A stretch of 64,000 bases of DNA from Solanum dulcamara (lineage: Eukaryota; Streptophyta; Magnoliopsida; Solanales; Solanaceae). Where the stretch lies: NCBI RefSeq assembly GCF_947179165.1, contig NC_077243.1:32068001-32132000 (forward strand), in the 5' to 3' direction. Positions within the stretch are counted from its first letter, which is position 1. Every line of letters starts with the position of its first letter. Shown in pieces: positions 1 to 11,895 of this stretch. Below the pieces are notes generated by a model. That model searched no databases and was not told the DNA's origin. It saw only the letters and a program-made list of their open reading frames with translations. The translations under genes were made by a program, and so were the position numbers.

Positions 1-1010
1 GTGATGAACTATTACCCCATGCCTAGGATTGATGATTTGTTAGGCAAACTTCAGGGTGCGGTGGTATTTTCTAAGATTGATTTGTGATCCGCCTACCACT
101 ACTTGAGGATTTAGGTAGCGGACATCCCTAAGACTGCATTTAGGACTCGTTACGGCCACTACGAGTTCCTAGTGTTATCTTTTAGGTGGATTAATATCCC
201 TACTGCATTCATGGACCTGATGACTTAGGTTTTTAGGGCGTACTTGGACTCATGTGTCAAAATCTTCACCGATGATATTCTAGTATAGTTGTAGAGCCAG
301 GGTGAGCATGAGCATTATTTGAGAGTGGTGCTCTAGACTTTGAGAGATCAACAGTTTATGCCAAGTTCTCAAAGTGAGAGATTTTGCTTGAGTCCGTAGC
401 ATTTCCTGGGCATGCGGTGTCCAAGGATAGCATTATGGTAGATCCGGCGAAGAGTGAGGCTATTCATGACTGGGCTAGGCCCACCTCTGTGACTAAGATT
501 CCTAGCTTCGTGGGATTGACAAGCTACTACAGGTGCTTTGTTTAGCGATTTTCTACTATAGTGGCCCCTCTAACTCGGTTGAGTCGCCTGGATTTTCCAC
601 TTGTTTGGTCGAAGGAATATGAGAGAATATTTCTGAGGCTCAATGAGTTGCTTACCACCACTCCTATATTGACTCTTCACCATTTATTGTGATGCATCCA
701 ACATTATTTTAGGTCATGTATTGATGAAGAAGGGTCAGGTTATTTATTCTGCAGTGAGGCGGCTTAAGCTGTATGAGCGCAATTACGCCACTCATGACTT
801 AGAGTTGGCATCGGTAGTTTTTGCTCTTAAAGTTTTGAGGCACTACCTGTATGGATTTTGATGCGAGATTTACACTGATCATATGAGTCTTTAGTATATT
901 ATAAGCTAGATGGATCTTAATTCGAGGCAACACTGCTGGATTGAGTCCTGAAGGTATACGACCTCTTTATTTTTTACCATCTGAGCAAAGCAAATGTAGT
1001 ATTTGATGCC
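1..1010 (+). pseudogene. Element E gypsy pol: reverse transcriptase and RNase H remnant
   Basis: This is the Ty3/gypsy RT core and RNase H, which together copy element RNA into DNA in the virus-like particle. The opening codons read YYPMPRIDDLLGKLQGA, a typical RT palm start, so the true start lies left of the window. The catalytic box at 265-276 reads FTDD, which keeps both aspartates. RNase H follows at about 670-1,000 (YCDAS-type start near 689, then the conserved NYATHDLELA-type segment near 780-810). Several in-frame stops (for example near 88, 115, 228 and 287) and frameshifts (near 360 and 680) kill the frame. It continues into an integrase region and an LTR, all on the same strand. 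It belongs with the long-LTR plant gypsy group (Tekay/Del-like by motif memory; clade not tested). Confidence 0.85.
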
Positions 1011-2560
1011 TTGAGTCAAAAAGCGGTAAGTATGGGTAGTCTAGCCTTCCTTTTGATTATGGAGCGACCATTGTCTTTGGATATCCAATCCTTAGCTAAT
1101 CAGATGATTGACTTGATATCTCTAATTCCAGTATGTGCTAGCTTATGTGGGAGCTCAGTCATCTCTATTGGACCAGATTCACAGCCAAAAGTTTGAGGAT
1201 GAGAATTTAGTTGCACTTCGAGATTGTGTTTTAGGAGGTGATGTTGGCCTGGCTATGCTAGATTCAGATAAGGTTTTGAGGTTTGGGAATCATTATTATG
1301 TTCTAAGAGTTGGGGGTTTGATTTAGTTGATCCCTAGTGAGGCCCAAGATTCTAGATACTCTATCTATCTAGGCACTGTTAAGATCTATCGTGACTTGAC
1401 TTATCACTACTGGTGGAGCAATATGTGGAGAGATATTGCGGATTATGTGTCACATTGTTTGGTTTTTTAGCAGGTTAAGGCTGAGTATTTGATGCCTGGT
1501 GGTGAGCTTCAGAGATTACCCATTCTCGATTGGAAGTGGGAGCGGATCACCATGGAATTTATTATGGGGTTGCCTCGTACATCCCGTGGTCTATATAGTA
1601 CTTAGGTAATCATGGATTGGTTGAACAAGTCATTACACTTCCTCTCTATTTATACTTCCTACAGTACTGAAAGGGTGGCCCCTATCTATATTTAAGAGAT
1701 GGTTCTCCTTCATGGTCTGCCAGTTTATATCATCTCAGACCAGGGCTCACGGTTCACACCTAACTTTTGGAGGATATTTCAGAAGGAGTTAGGTACCCGT
1801 GTCGACCTTAGCATAACTTTCCACCTGTAGATAGATGGCTATTTGGAGGGCACTATTCAATTTCTCGAGAATATGTTGCGGGCTTGTGTTATAGATTTTT
1901 GGGGAAAATCGGATCAATTTTTTCCCTTGGCAGAGTTTGTGGTATCCAGATTTTTGGGTAAAGTTGTTATCAGGTTGGTTGGTGTGAGTCTATTGAGCCT
2001 AGGCTGCATGGTACAGACTTAATCCAAGAGACATTAGATCATATGAGGATGATTCAGGATAGGCTCAGGATGGCTCAGAGTAGACACTGGAGCTATGCAT
2101 ATCATAGGCGGTGACCATTGAGATTTTTTGTTGGTGACAGGGTGTTACTCCGTGTATCACCCATGAAGGGCGTGATGTGATTTGAGAGGTGGGCCAAGAT
2201 TAGCCCCACGTATATTATCTTTTTTGAGATACTAAGGATAGTTAGTGAGGTTGCAAATGAGTTATCTTTGCCTCAGACCTTCTCAGCTACTCAACCGGTC
2301 TCTTATGTATCAATATTGCACTGTTATGTTCCAGATGAGTCTCATGTGCTTTAGTATGAGGTGCTTGACTTAGATGATTATTTGAGCTATATTTAGGAGC
2401 CAGTTGCTATTTTTTCCAGAGATGTTAAGCAGTTGCGATCCATAGCATTCCTGTGGTTAAAGTCCGTTGGAGGCACTATCTAGTCGAGGAGGCCATCTAG
2501 GAGACCGAGCATGAGATATAGGCGTAATTCCCAACCTATTTGAGCCTTCAGGTACTTATT
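1011..2560 (+). pseudogene. Element E gypsy integrase and C-terminal region remnant
   Basis: This continues the polyprotein. A linker with a DALS-type RNase H end lies near 1,005-1,330. An integrase zinc-binding-type segment (YHYWWSNMWRDIADYV) lies near 1,400-1,450, and the catalytic core follows at about 1,510-1,950. The core shows [16 protein letters not shown], where the first acidic residue appears as E rather than D, then ISDQGSRFTPNFW with the second D, then LEGTIQFLENML with the final E. The C-terminal chromovirus-like tail (SPMKGVM, ANELSLPQ, YVPDESHVL) runs from about 2,155 to 2,560. In-frame stops are frequent, for example near 1,468, 1,603, 1,693 and 1,828. The integrase would have inserted the element cDNA into the genome, but no active protein can be made. 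Confidence 0.8.
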
Positions 2561-2569
2561 GACTCTTAC

Positions 2570-2600
2570 TTTTGCGGACAAAATTTCTTTTAGTAGTGGA
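2570..2600 (+). other. Element E 3' end of internal region (PPT side)
   Basis: The sequence just before the LTR (TTTTAGTAGTGGA) corresponds to the segment that precedes the LTRs of elements A (37,753-37,767) and C (complement, near 40,570-40,600). Its conservation across three elements fixes the 3' LTR boundary. It is the position expected for the plus-strand primer, although it is not purely purine here. Confidence 0.5.
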
Positions 2601-3289
2601 TGTCTAATGACCTATAGGTCATTTTTGAATTAATGAATTCATTCCATTATTTAGAGTGTTCCTATAGTGACCTCAAGTCATTTAGGACTTGCTGGCACTG
2701 TCTGTATGGTTGCCTAGTCGTTCATTTAGATTTTAAGCCCGCTTTCCTGTTTGGTGGTTTTATAACTTAACAAGTTGACTTAGGTCATAACTTCAGGAAA
2801 ATATCCTCAGAATGGAATTATGATGGTCCCCTCAGCTCCAAAATGGCCAAATTAGGCTAGTAGCATAGTCGGCATGAGTATCGATGCAATCAATACGAGT
2901 TTGGGACTATTTGGCAGTTTTTCTTTTGAAATATGGCCTATGGTTGACTTTGGTCAATATTATTGGAAGACTTACTTGGATGAAAATTCTGACAGTGTGA
3001 TTAGTTCTAGAATATCAAGTTTGGTCTAGAACGATCATTTGTTCATTTTCCGAGGCTTTCGATATAATCTTGAGGCCCATTATGGAAATAGGGTCAAAAT
3101 GGTACTTAGGTATGGGACCCACTTTTTATTAAAATGACCTCATATGGGAATTTCAAATGTGCCATTAAGTCTAGAACGTCGAATTTGGTGGGGTAGCATA
3201 TCTCATTTGCGCACGGGGTTCTGAACGAATCCCAAACACCCCATCAGAGGAATTGGCATGCTAAACTCATTTTTGCACTAACTGGGTTT

Positions 3290-3500
3290 GATGTTGTCGC
3301 TAAAGCAACTCCTGATTGCTAAAGCGACTCCTAGTCACTAAAGCATCTAGGAGCTTGCTAAAGCGACCAGCCCTCTTGGGTGGGTTTCACTTAAGCGATA
3401 GCCCTATTTCTAAAGCAATTGATCACTTAAGCAACCTGGTGTAACTCAAGCTATGCGCCTCTTTAAGATGGCTGCTTAAGCGACTAGCCGGTGTCGATTT
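3290..3500 (+). repeat. CTAAAGCGAC direct-repeat cassette in E LTR
   Basis: About eight imperfect copies of GCTAAAGCGACT or CTTAAGCGAC occur within 210 bp, roughly 700-900 bp from the LTR start. The equivalent place in the related A LTR (20,560-20,740) carries a different GCGATCGC-rich cassette. Confidence 0.6.
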
Positions 3501-4603
3501 TGTGACACCTGAGGCTATGTCCTTATCTGAATTTTAGTTAAAGTTCTATCTTTGAACCATAATTTCTCCTTCAATTCTTGGACGATTTAGACAATTTAAA
3601 AGACTATTCTTTGTGATTTTTTAAGGGTATTGTAGTGGGGTGATCATTATTAAGGTTTGAGGCTTCCCTTGAGGTAAACTTCCTTTTTCTTCCTGTGAGT
3701 CTAGAGTTCTTGAAGCTAAATGTCAATGTTGATGAATGCCTTGATTATAGCTGGTGTTGTATGTGAACTGTATTCTTTTTTGGAATATGAGTTGGGGGTA
3801 GTAATAGGGGCCTATTCTCGGATTGAATTGTGTGAGTTATAGAGCAGATTCCATAATTCTTGATTTTTGACTCTGAAATTGGCTCGTCTCCAAATTCAAT
3901 AATATTAGTATCATAACAATTGTATTAGCATTGTGATTCTATTATTGATAGCGTGGCAGTGTTCGGAGGCCATTTCAAAGAGAAAAGCTCTGATTCCGTG
4001 AGTGGGAGCACTTGTGGTCGGCCTACTGGTAGGCTACGACTTTTCTCTCTTTATAATAAGCATGTTTAGGCATTTGTATATTGAATTGTATGAGTTTAGA
4101 GATGTTTGGGTATCCAACATGTTAAATTCCTAGATTTCATGTCTTAGGTGTTGTTTTCGAGGTAATGTTATACTGTTAAAGAAAGATTTTGATTATTTTT
4201 TATCATCTATACCTTGTGGTATGTGTTATTTCTTTGGTTATATCTTTGGAACCATGGTTGGCTTAGTCTAGGCTTAGACTAGTGTCTCTTTAGACTTGCG
4301 TGATTTTGGTGTCGTTGGGCCTTAGACTTATCTGACATCGTTATAGATAGTTATCTCCCTGTAGACTGACATAGCAGACTTGAGTATGATAGTTTGAGCT
4401 TTAGCTAGGCAGTAAAATAGCTTGGGATATTACCTCTATAATGCACTATTCTCCTATCGGTCCTATATCGCTCGGTTCTTGATTTTGGGTATTTTGTCGA
4501 CAAGTTCAATTGAATATAGTTCAGGATGGAGTGATGTTGATGCCACTCAATTTAGGATCACTCCCCATGATTCTTGGTTGGTCGTTGATCCTAATTCTTT
4601 TTG

Positions 4604-4920
4604 ACTCCTTAGCTACAGTTAACCGATTTGAGTCAGTGGTCTAGCTTACTTGTGATCAACTCCTTAGCTTCTGTTACCTATTCAAGTCCGTGGTCTAGGT
4701 TACTCGATTTTCACTCCTTAGCTATAGTTATCCGGTTCAAGTCCATGGTCTAGTTTACACATGGTTCAACTCCTTAGCTATACTTACCCAGTTTAAGTCT
4801 ATGGTCTAGCTTACAAGTGGTTTGGCCCCTTAGCTACAGTTACTCGGTTCAAGTATGTGGTCTAGCTTACATGTGGTTCAACTCATGATTAACTTTCACC
4901 TGGTTCAAGTCAGTGGTTGC
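4604..4920 (+). repeat. 55-bp tandem array, about six copies
   Basis: The motif ACTCCTTAGCTACAGTTA recurs at 4,604, 4,659, 4,713, 4,769 and 4,825, with a decayed copy at 4,880, giving a 54-56 bp period. Each unit ends with a TTCAAGTCCATGGTCTAGCT-type segment. The array lies in the downstream half of the LTR of element E. Confidence 0.85.
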
Positions 4921-5793
4921 TTTCAAATCTAGATTCGAGTTCATGATTCTCTGATGAATTTTTGGATCAAGTCCCTATCTACTCTCAGATTTGGGTTAAA
5001 GCTTCCGTATTTTGGGATGGTTTGGTTCAAGTCTGAGAAAGTGGTGGAATTATTGGAAGTCTACTAGCTCTGCTCTTTTTACTTCAACTATATTTGCCTC
5101 TCCTGGGCTTATGGGTGTCATTCAAGTGGTTGCCTTAGACTTGTACACGAGCTTACCTGTCAGGTTTATGGGAGCATGACGGATTTAGCTAGTTCCTTTC
5201 TCTTTTTGTAGCTATACTCGTGTACTTGGATGCATTTACTACTTACGATGTCCTTGGTTGTGATTATTTTCTCGCATTTTATTTTACTTTTTCTTATCTT
5301 TCTCAGTCGGCCTACGATGCCTACTAAGTACCTATTATTTTGGTACTCATACTACAATCTGCATCTATTTTCGTGATGCAGGTCCGATTATGAGCTACCG
5401 GTGTTGATTTGAGCTAGCTACGGTCATGATCGAAGGAGGGGGTGAGCACATTGCGTTCTGGATTTACCTGTCTTCCTATGTACATATATTTTGCCTGTCT
5501 TTTTCTTTTTGAGACAACCCTGTTTCTGTGGTCCAACTTTGGAACTTGTACTCTTTTTGTAGTAGCTCTGTACATGTGACTTCCAGATAATGAGAGGGAT
5601 CTTTCATTTGTATATATTTAGCTTTTCTTCCGCACGTTTATGTATATTCCTATTATTTCATTACTGTTGTTAGATTGAATTGTTGGTCTTCTAACCTGAC
5701 ATCCCATTACTCATAGTTTTGGGATATGGATTAGCTTGCCTACTGGTAGATCATAGTAGGCTCCATCATGACCTGAGAAATTGGATCGTGACA

Positions 5794-7092
5794 AATGCAA
5801 GCAAACAAAATCACACAACAACACAATAATAGAGATCCAAAAGAAGTAGATATATAATTGTGAGGCAGAATGGGCAGAATTTAATCAAGAGGCAGTTTAT
5901 GCTAAATAAAGTTTAACTATTAGATCTGCTTGTTAATATTAATGTCATAACCATTGGCATGATTTTTTAGCCAAATTAACATATTAAAAATATTTATTAA
6001 GTCCTATAGAAATGGTTTTTATATAAAAATAACATGCTGAAAATACTTATAAAGACATATGAATATGATATCTCCTTAATTGGCATGCTAAAAATTATTT
6101 AATAAGAGCCCTTCAATATGATACCTAAGCAGTTAACATGCTGAACATTAGATAAATCCATAGACAGTTCCTATATGCAAGATGCATAGTGCTTAGCTCG
6201 ATTTATCCTCATGATCCTATAGGCATGACTTCTAATTTACAGGAATATACGAGGTATGGCGTAGCAATAACATATATCAATTTCAGACTATAAACATAAT
6301 ATCTAACATATTCAAATAGCATGAATATTAACTACGAGTCTCTAATCAACACGATTTTCAGATTTTATTGGTATTAAGACATACCTATTATTATTCAACG
6401 TTGAATACTATAGAGCATACTAAAAATTGATTGAATGTTGAATCCTCTAGGCATGGTATCTGTAATTATAATATCACAAACAAAGAATGACATATAAACA
6501 TTGATATCTAAATGACATGCTTAGGATAACAACAGAATTTCCTAAACAAGAATCTATGAATACAAATTGCTTATTGATTTATATTATTAATAGCTATATA
6601 AGCAAGTTGAAATTATGTGAATTAAATAATACATGATGATGGGTGGTTAGATGACAATAAAGTTGGATGACAAACTTTAATACATGTCGATAATGGTAAA
6701 CAAATAGTTGCTTAAATTGGATGACTAATGCTAACAATAGGACAATTTTTTTTTTCATTATCTCTCTTAATCATTTAGTCTCTTTTAAAAAAAATAATAA
6801 CCAAAGACCTTATTTTTCAAGTTTTTTAAAAACCCCCACATAATTTATAAGATCCGACCGGAATCCATCTTTGTGGACCTCGAAAGGTGTCTAACACCTT
6901 CCTTTTGAGGTAATTTGAACTCTTTCCCGATCTTTGATTGCATTGACCTGTAAATTAATTTTACTCGTAATTTAGATTTAATTTTGTGCCCTAACTCGCC
7001 TTTAATTGGTAGGTCGTGACTCTTCTCTTGGTAAATTTTAAAAAGAGTTGTCATTTCATTACAATCCCATTTTGAGAAAATGGGGTGTGACA
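5794..7092 (+). repeat. AT-rich unclassified segment ending like a plus-strand LTR
   Basis: There is no credible gene here. The first kilobase is AT-rich and not similar to the other families in the window by eye. The last 250 bp looks like the U5 end of a plus-strand LTR: a short hairpin AAGGTGTCTAACACCTT (6,884-6,900) is followed by GGTCGTGACTCTTC and a terminal GGGGTGTGACA ending at 7,092. No primer site follows. It could be a solo or truncated LTR of another gypsy lineage; its left limit is uncertain. Confidence 0.45.
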
Positions 7093-8568
7093 CTACTTGC
7101 CACGGTAGACTCCATATTATTTCATCATGATCTATTTGTGGACCCACTAGCTAAGTAATTAAGGACAACCTACGAGGCACATTGTTTGAGACTAGAGGTT
7201 GCTACTAGAGACTCCTTTACAAAGCCTACACCTCAAGCCCTCTCAGTACTAAGTCAAATTCTAATGGAATTGATAAAGTCATTTATCAAAACATATCATT
7301 AGGAAAGGCTACCAATCCACATAATAAATTTTATAAACTAGCTCCTTTCAAATCATGATTCATAACATAATTCATATAGACACTTACCTTTCTAAGCATC
7401 TAAATTATGATTTCTTTCATATTTTGAGAAAAATTTTCAGAAATCATTGAGACTTACTCAAATGCATATCCTTTAAACATATTTTATCATTCTCATAAAA
7501 ATATGCATAAATCCTTCATCAAATTCATGACCATAGTCCATAGTTCATAAGTGAAATTCAAAACATAATGCATGGGTCCATATGAATCATAATAAAGAGG
7601 ACTCATGAAGAATTGGCATAAAACCTTAATTAAATTAGTTTAAATAGAACTTGAAAGATTCATATCCTTTGGAGACCCAATGGTTGAAAGGAAATCCATT
7701 GGTGAATTTCTAATACCTGGATAATCAAAACCCAAAAATAATAGAGTTTGAACCCTAGCTCATTGGAGAAGAAGACCTTGGAGAGAATTTCTTAAAGCCT
7801 TAGATGATTTCGAGAGAATTAGAGGGAATGGAGAAGGTTTAAAGGGATTGGGTATTCATAGGACATCCAAGTCATCCCAAAATGACCTAGTGTAGGAGGA
7901 AAGAATGAGAATTATAGAAAATAAGCCTGATATAAATCTGTCAAAATGACACTACGGAAATGTCCTACTGTCCGTAGGAATTACTATGGTTCGTCAAAAA
8001 GGGTCTGTAGCACTTGTGTCAGAAATCAAAGGCTACTGGAATAGCACTCAAATCCTATGACCTATGTCCTACGAGTTGCAGGTAGTCTTATGAGTCGTAG
8101 AACAGGTTAATAAAAGTAATGTACCAAACCAGTAACTATTGGAAACTGACCACTAATCCTATGACTCGATTCAATGAATCGTAAACACCTCTCGTCTTGC
8201 GTATCTTAGAAATCCAAAAAATCCCACTATTTGAACCTCACTTCTTCGAGGCATCCTACATCCTATAGAACTTTATACAGTCCATAGGACCCTCTTGTGG
8301 AACTTACCTCTAGCTACTGGAATGTGACATTTCTTAGGAATCTTCCTACGACCCTAATCTATGGTCTGGTAGAACCTCGTACGACCCATAGATCCCACTC
8401 GTCAAATGATCTGACACTTAGCAAATTTTCTGACTCTCAGTACCTTTCCTATGAGACCCTTCTATGGTCCATAGGGCTATCGTCGGTAGGTAGACTCGTG
8501 AAAAGTGCATCAGAGAATTTTCTACAATATTTTTCCCTGTTCTAACTTTCAACATTCGGGGTCTTACA
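7093..8568 (-). repeat. Family-B LTR fragment, minus orientation
   Basis: Segments such as GACTAGAGGTTGCTACTAG (near 7,180) and the following CTCAAGCC...CTAAGTC match the minus-strand LTR near 16,785-16,850. The right end GGGGTCTTACA at 8,568 is the complement of a TGTAAGACCCC LTR start. The part equivalent to the LTR end (CCCAACC...) is missing on the left. Its U3 holds a CCTACGA / TCGTAGG / CTATGG-rich cassette (7,920-8,500). Confidence 0.65.
7920..8500. repeat. Palindrome-rich U3 cassette (CTATGG/CCATAG type)
   Basis: Many short variants of TCCTACGAC, CCCATAGGA and CTATGGTCC occur here in both senses. One exact hairpin is CTATGG-T-CCATAG at 8,462-8,474. It occupies the position near the LTR start that holds other cassettes in sister LTRs. 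Confidence 0.55.
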
Positions 8569-9860
8569 ATATTACGCTCTCAGCATATGTTTTTCATCAT
8601 TTTTCCTTTATAGAAGGAATTTGTGATCTTGTTTCTTGTAGGAATTTGTTGTTAATTGTTGGGAATCGTTAGGGAAGTGCTTCGAGATGTTGTAAGGGTT
8701 GTAATTCACTCGTAAATATTTAATTTCCCTTTAATTCCATCATTTTAATACCTTATTTGTGGATATTTGAAAGATTGGTGCATGAGCTATTTTGGGACTT
8801 GTTTGTGCTTGGATTGTGCCCATTTTTTGGGTATAAGGTTCTTGAGATGGTTGGACCGATTAATGGAGTCACTTTTAAGATCCCTTGCGCGGGTTCCACT
8901 AAGCTATTTTTTGCTCAGTTTTAGTTTCAGTTTAAATTATTGAAAATAGGGTGTCTAAACAACTGTATTGATATATGATCATTATTTTGATAGCATGGAA
9001 TCACTCAAAGGTGGATCAAAAGGGAAATGCATCGACTTTGAGGTTATAGAGAGCGCATGATCGGCTTTTAGGTAGGCTATGACTTACCATCCTTAGATCC
9101 TGTTTGTGATTATTTTAGTATGATAATTAGCTAAGTGTATGGTGGGTTTCTAAAAGGGTTCCATGTTATGTTCCTTGTAGTATTTTAGCCTTATTTAAGT
9201 TATTTCGAGTGATTCTTGAGTTTCATATGATTTGTGGATATCCCATTGTTCCTGTGAGTTCTAATTAGGTTAGAATGACCTTAGTATTGTTATTGTGAAG
9301 CCTTATCCTAGGTTTGGATAGATTTTCTTAGATGCTTGGTTTTTGGGGCATGTGAGGCCTATTTTTGGATAAGAGTTTGGCTAGATGTGATTCTTCGAGT
9401 TAGGGTGTTGCCTTTGGATAGAGCTATATATCTATATTGGCTAGCTATGGTGAGTGGTGACCTAGTTCATTGAGGATCCATATTTTCCTATTTGTGTTTT
9501 AGCTGACTTGAGTTGAGATTTCAGAGGAGGGGCTAGTTAGCATTATAGCTATTCTTATGTAAGATTTTAGAATAGGGTAGGGTTGTGTACACCTAATCTA
9601 ATGTAAGATTTTAGGAGATATTAGGTGTTTTTGTGTCCATTCTACTGTAAGATGCCAGGGCAGGACTGGCCCCTCTGATGTAAGATTTTGAAAACTAATG
9701 GGCTCTAGTAAGTCTTTCCAATGTAAGATTATGGAAGGACTAGCTATTCCAACATAAGATTCCAGGATATGTTAGGTTATATCAAGGCCATCTAATGTAG
9801 GATTCAAGGAAGGACTAGACATTTTGATGTAAGATTTTGGATGTGTTAGGTTCAAATAAG
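8569..9860 (+). repeat. Plus-strand LTR fragment related to E LTR
   Basis: The block ATTATTTTGATAGCATGGAA...GGCTTTTAGGTAGGCTATGACTT (8,980-9,085) matches the E LTR near 3,940-4,040. No open frame of note is present. It is truncated on both sides by other LTR pieces. It contains the degenerate ATGTAAGATTTTAGG array (9,556-9,845). Confidence 0.55.
9556..9845 (+). repeat. Irregular ATGTAAGATTTTAGG array, eight copies
   Basis: Copies of ATGTAAGATTTTAGG, several with substitutions, occur near 9,556, 9,599, 9,642, 9,679, 9,720, 9,751, 9,795 and 9,829. They are spaced 31-44 bp apart and separated by GGACTAG- or TTAGGT-containing linkers. Confidence 0.7.
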
Positions 9861-11895
9861 GATTTTGTCAACCCTAAGCGACCCCCTAGAGGTTACATAG
9901 TAAATAGGTTCCCGAGAGACCCTAAACAAGCCACTTGACATAAGTATGACACTAAAATAAACAACATAAGTAATTCAAAAAGTGAAAGATAACGCTCAAT
10001 ATTGTATGATATTGTATAATAGAAAAATCAGATACAACTCAACATACGCGGAACCATCTAAAGTATGAAAGCCTCTATCATAGATAGGATGCTAGAATAT
10101 GTCTCTAGCTATCTCTAACATAGGGAAAACAGAGTGAACTCAGAAAAGTCTAATATGAACGGCCTCAGAACATAAGGACTCACTAAAATACTGTAAAAGC
10201 TGATAGGAGTGTACTAACCACGGGCCTGATGAGAAGAGTCGTGAGTAATATTATAAAATAATACATGCAAAAGTATGCGATCAGTACTATAGAATAAACT
10301 GAGTATGAAGAATGTGCAATACATAATATAAAAAAAGATAATGCATTGACTGAGCTAAAGCATGACATAATCCTTTAAAACATTGGTAGAAACATGAAAT
10401 ATGGTCAATGCAAAACTCGTAAGAAAATTATAAGAAAAACATAACATAAGTGAGAATCATAAGTCTTTGTGAGACATACCGTTAGCTGAAATAAATCATT
10501 TGAACTTTATCATGGAGTCCATTTTCTTCCCCACACTGGAAAAAGGTTGTCCTACTTGCTAGGTAAGGAACATGAATATGAGCTATTTGTGAATCTACTA
10601 GCTTAAGTTGAATTAGCCAATAATGACATCCTACGTGGAAAGTAGTTGTGGAAGTTAAGGTATTTCTACTAAAGGCCCACGGATGCTAAACAAAAGCCTT
10701 CATCCCAAAATCCCACTCGGTTCTAGGTAGACTCTCAATGGAATATGATACATAAACATATCATAATCTTCGAAAATGGTAAGAATCTAGTAATACCAAG
10801 AATATCATAAAATACTCAAAATCATAAGAGTAACTCCTTTTAACATATCATGATTCATAACATATTCATAAAAGACACTTCTCTTAAGCATCTAGATCAT
10901 GATAAATTTTTAATAGAAAATTACACTTCAATCAAAAGTGGATAAATCATGAAAATTCTTCATGATGAGAATACTTCAATTTGTAGCAACCTTGTTTTCA
11001 TAAAAAACATATTGATACTTAATCTGAAAGCTTCCTCAAATCTTAGTTCCTAAATCAAGATGCAACCATAATCTCATAACATACCACATTAAAATAAAAT
11101 AGGTATAATTCATGGATTCATCAGAAAACCACTGATAACATGTAATTAAGATCAAATCATGCACAATAAGATCACTGAAAATGAATAAAATAATAATTGA
11201 TTAAACCCAACGCATAATCGCAAAACCCTAGGTTTTGGAAGAAATCATAAAAAGAATTTGAAGATTCCTTGGACTCCAAGGATGAAAATAGATACATGGA
11301 TGAAATTCTCACACGCCTTAAAGAAATACTTGTCTTGAAACTGGGAGAGGAGACTTGATTCCTTCAAACCCTAGCTTGCTTAAATAAGAAAACCTTGAGA
11401 GAGAAATTATTTGATAGGCTTGGGGGTTTTGTTTGAATGAGAGGGATTGGGGATATTTGAAGTGTAAAAAGAAAATATAATTAGTTATAAGGCTTTGGAA
11501 CAAAAGGAAAAGACAAATTAAACTGACAAAACTCCTACTTGATGATGTTAGTTGATCTCGTAGACTCGATCAGTGAGTCGCTGTACGTACTGTACATTAA
11601 TGACTTGCATTGATCCCAAGAAGAAATCTTAGATCTTTTAGGTGGGATCGATCTAGCTGACTTTAATCATCAAGGGGCCAGTTCTATATTCTCTTACCAA
11701 CTTGGCTTTAATTTATGACTAAAGTTTCAAAAACATTTGGCGATAATCCATTAGCTCATCGAACCTGTTCGACGAGTCGCCGATCCCATCTATCCTCGGT
11801 AAAATCGCTCGAGTCCTAAGACAAAATCTCTAATCATTAAGGTGAGCTCGCATGCTCTTTGGAGAGTTACCAAATAACTTCAGCGAGCTTTAGTG
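9861..11895 (-). repeat. Minus-strand LTR related to family B, truncated on the right
   Basis: It starts near TGTCAACCCTAAGCGACC, the complement of an LTR end. It contains blocks shared with family B, such as CACTCGGTTCTAGG (near 10,714) and TTAAGCATCTAGATCATGA (near 10,870). The U3 side holds a cassette with GACGAGTCGCCGA and the hairpin TCGAAC-CT-GTTCGA. No LTR start motif is seen at its right end, which is cut by the next LTR at 11,896. No coding sequence. Confidence 0.55.
11540..11885. repeat. Palindrome-rich U3 cassette (GACGAGTCGC type)
   Basis: This holds repeated short variants of GACTCG, GAGTCGC and GAGCTCG. One exact hairpin, TCGAAC-CT-GTTCGA, lies at 11,759-11,772. It is at the same relative place as the cassettes at 7,920, 17,676 and 24,003. 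Confidence 0.55.

Larger units (their letters stand above)
2601..5793 (+). repeat. Element E 3' LTR (about 3.2 kb)
   Basis: The LTR starts TGTCTAATGACC directly after the pol-proximal tail of E and ends in TCGTGACA at 5,793. Its first 700 bp is clearly related to the LTR start of element A at 19,867: both carry the TAATGACC start, then a GTTGACTT...GTCAA block and the GGCTAGTAGCAT block. Inside it are a run of CTAAAGCGAC direct repeats (3,290-3,500) and a 55-bp tandem array (4,604-4,920). No upstream partner LTR is in the window, so the element is cut by the left edge. No clean target duplication is visible to its right. Confidence 0.8.

Noticed and set aside
4422..4604. 60-codon plus-strand frame
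   Set aside because: Inside the E LTR, no domain; chance.
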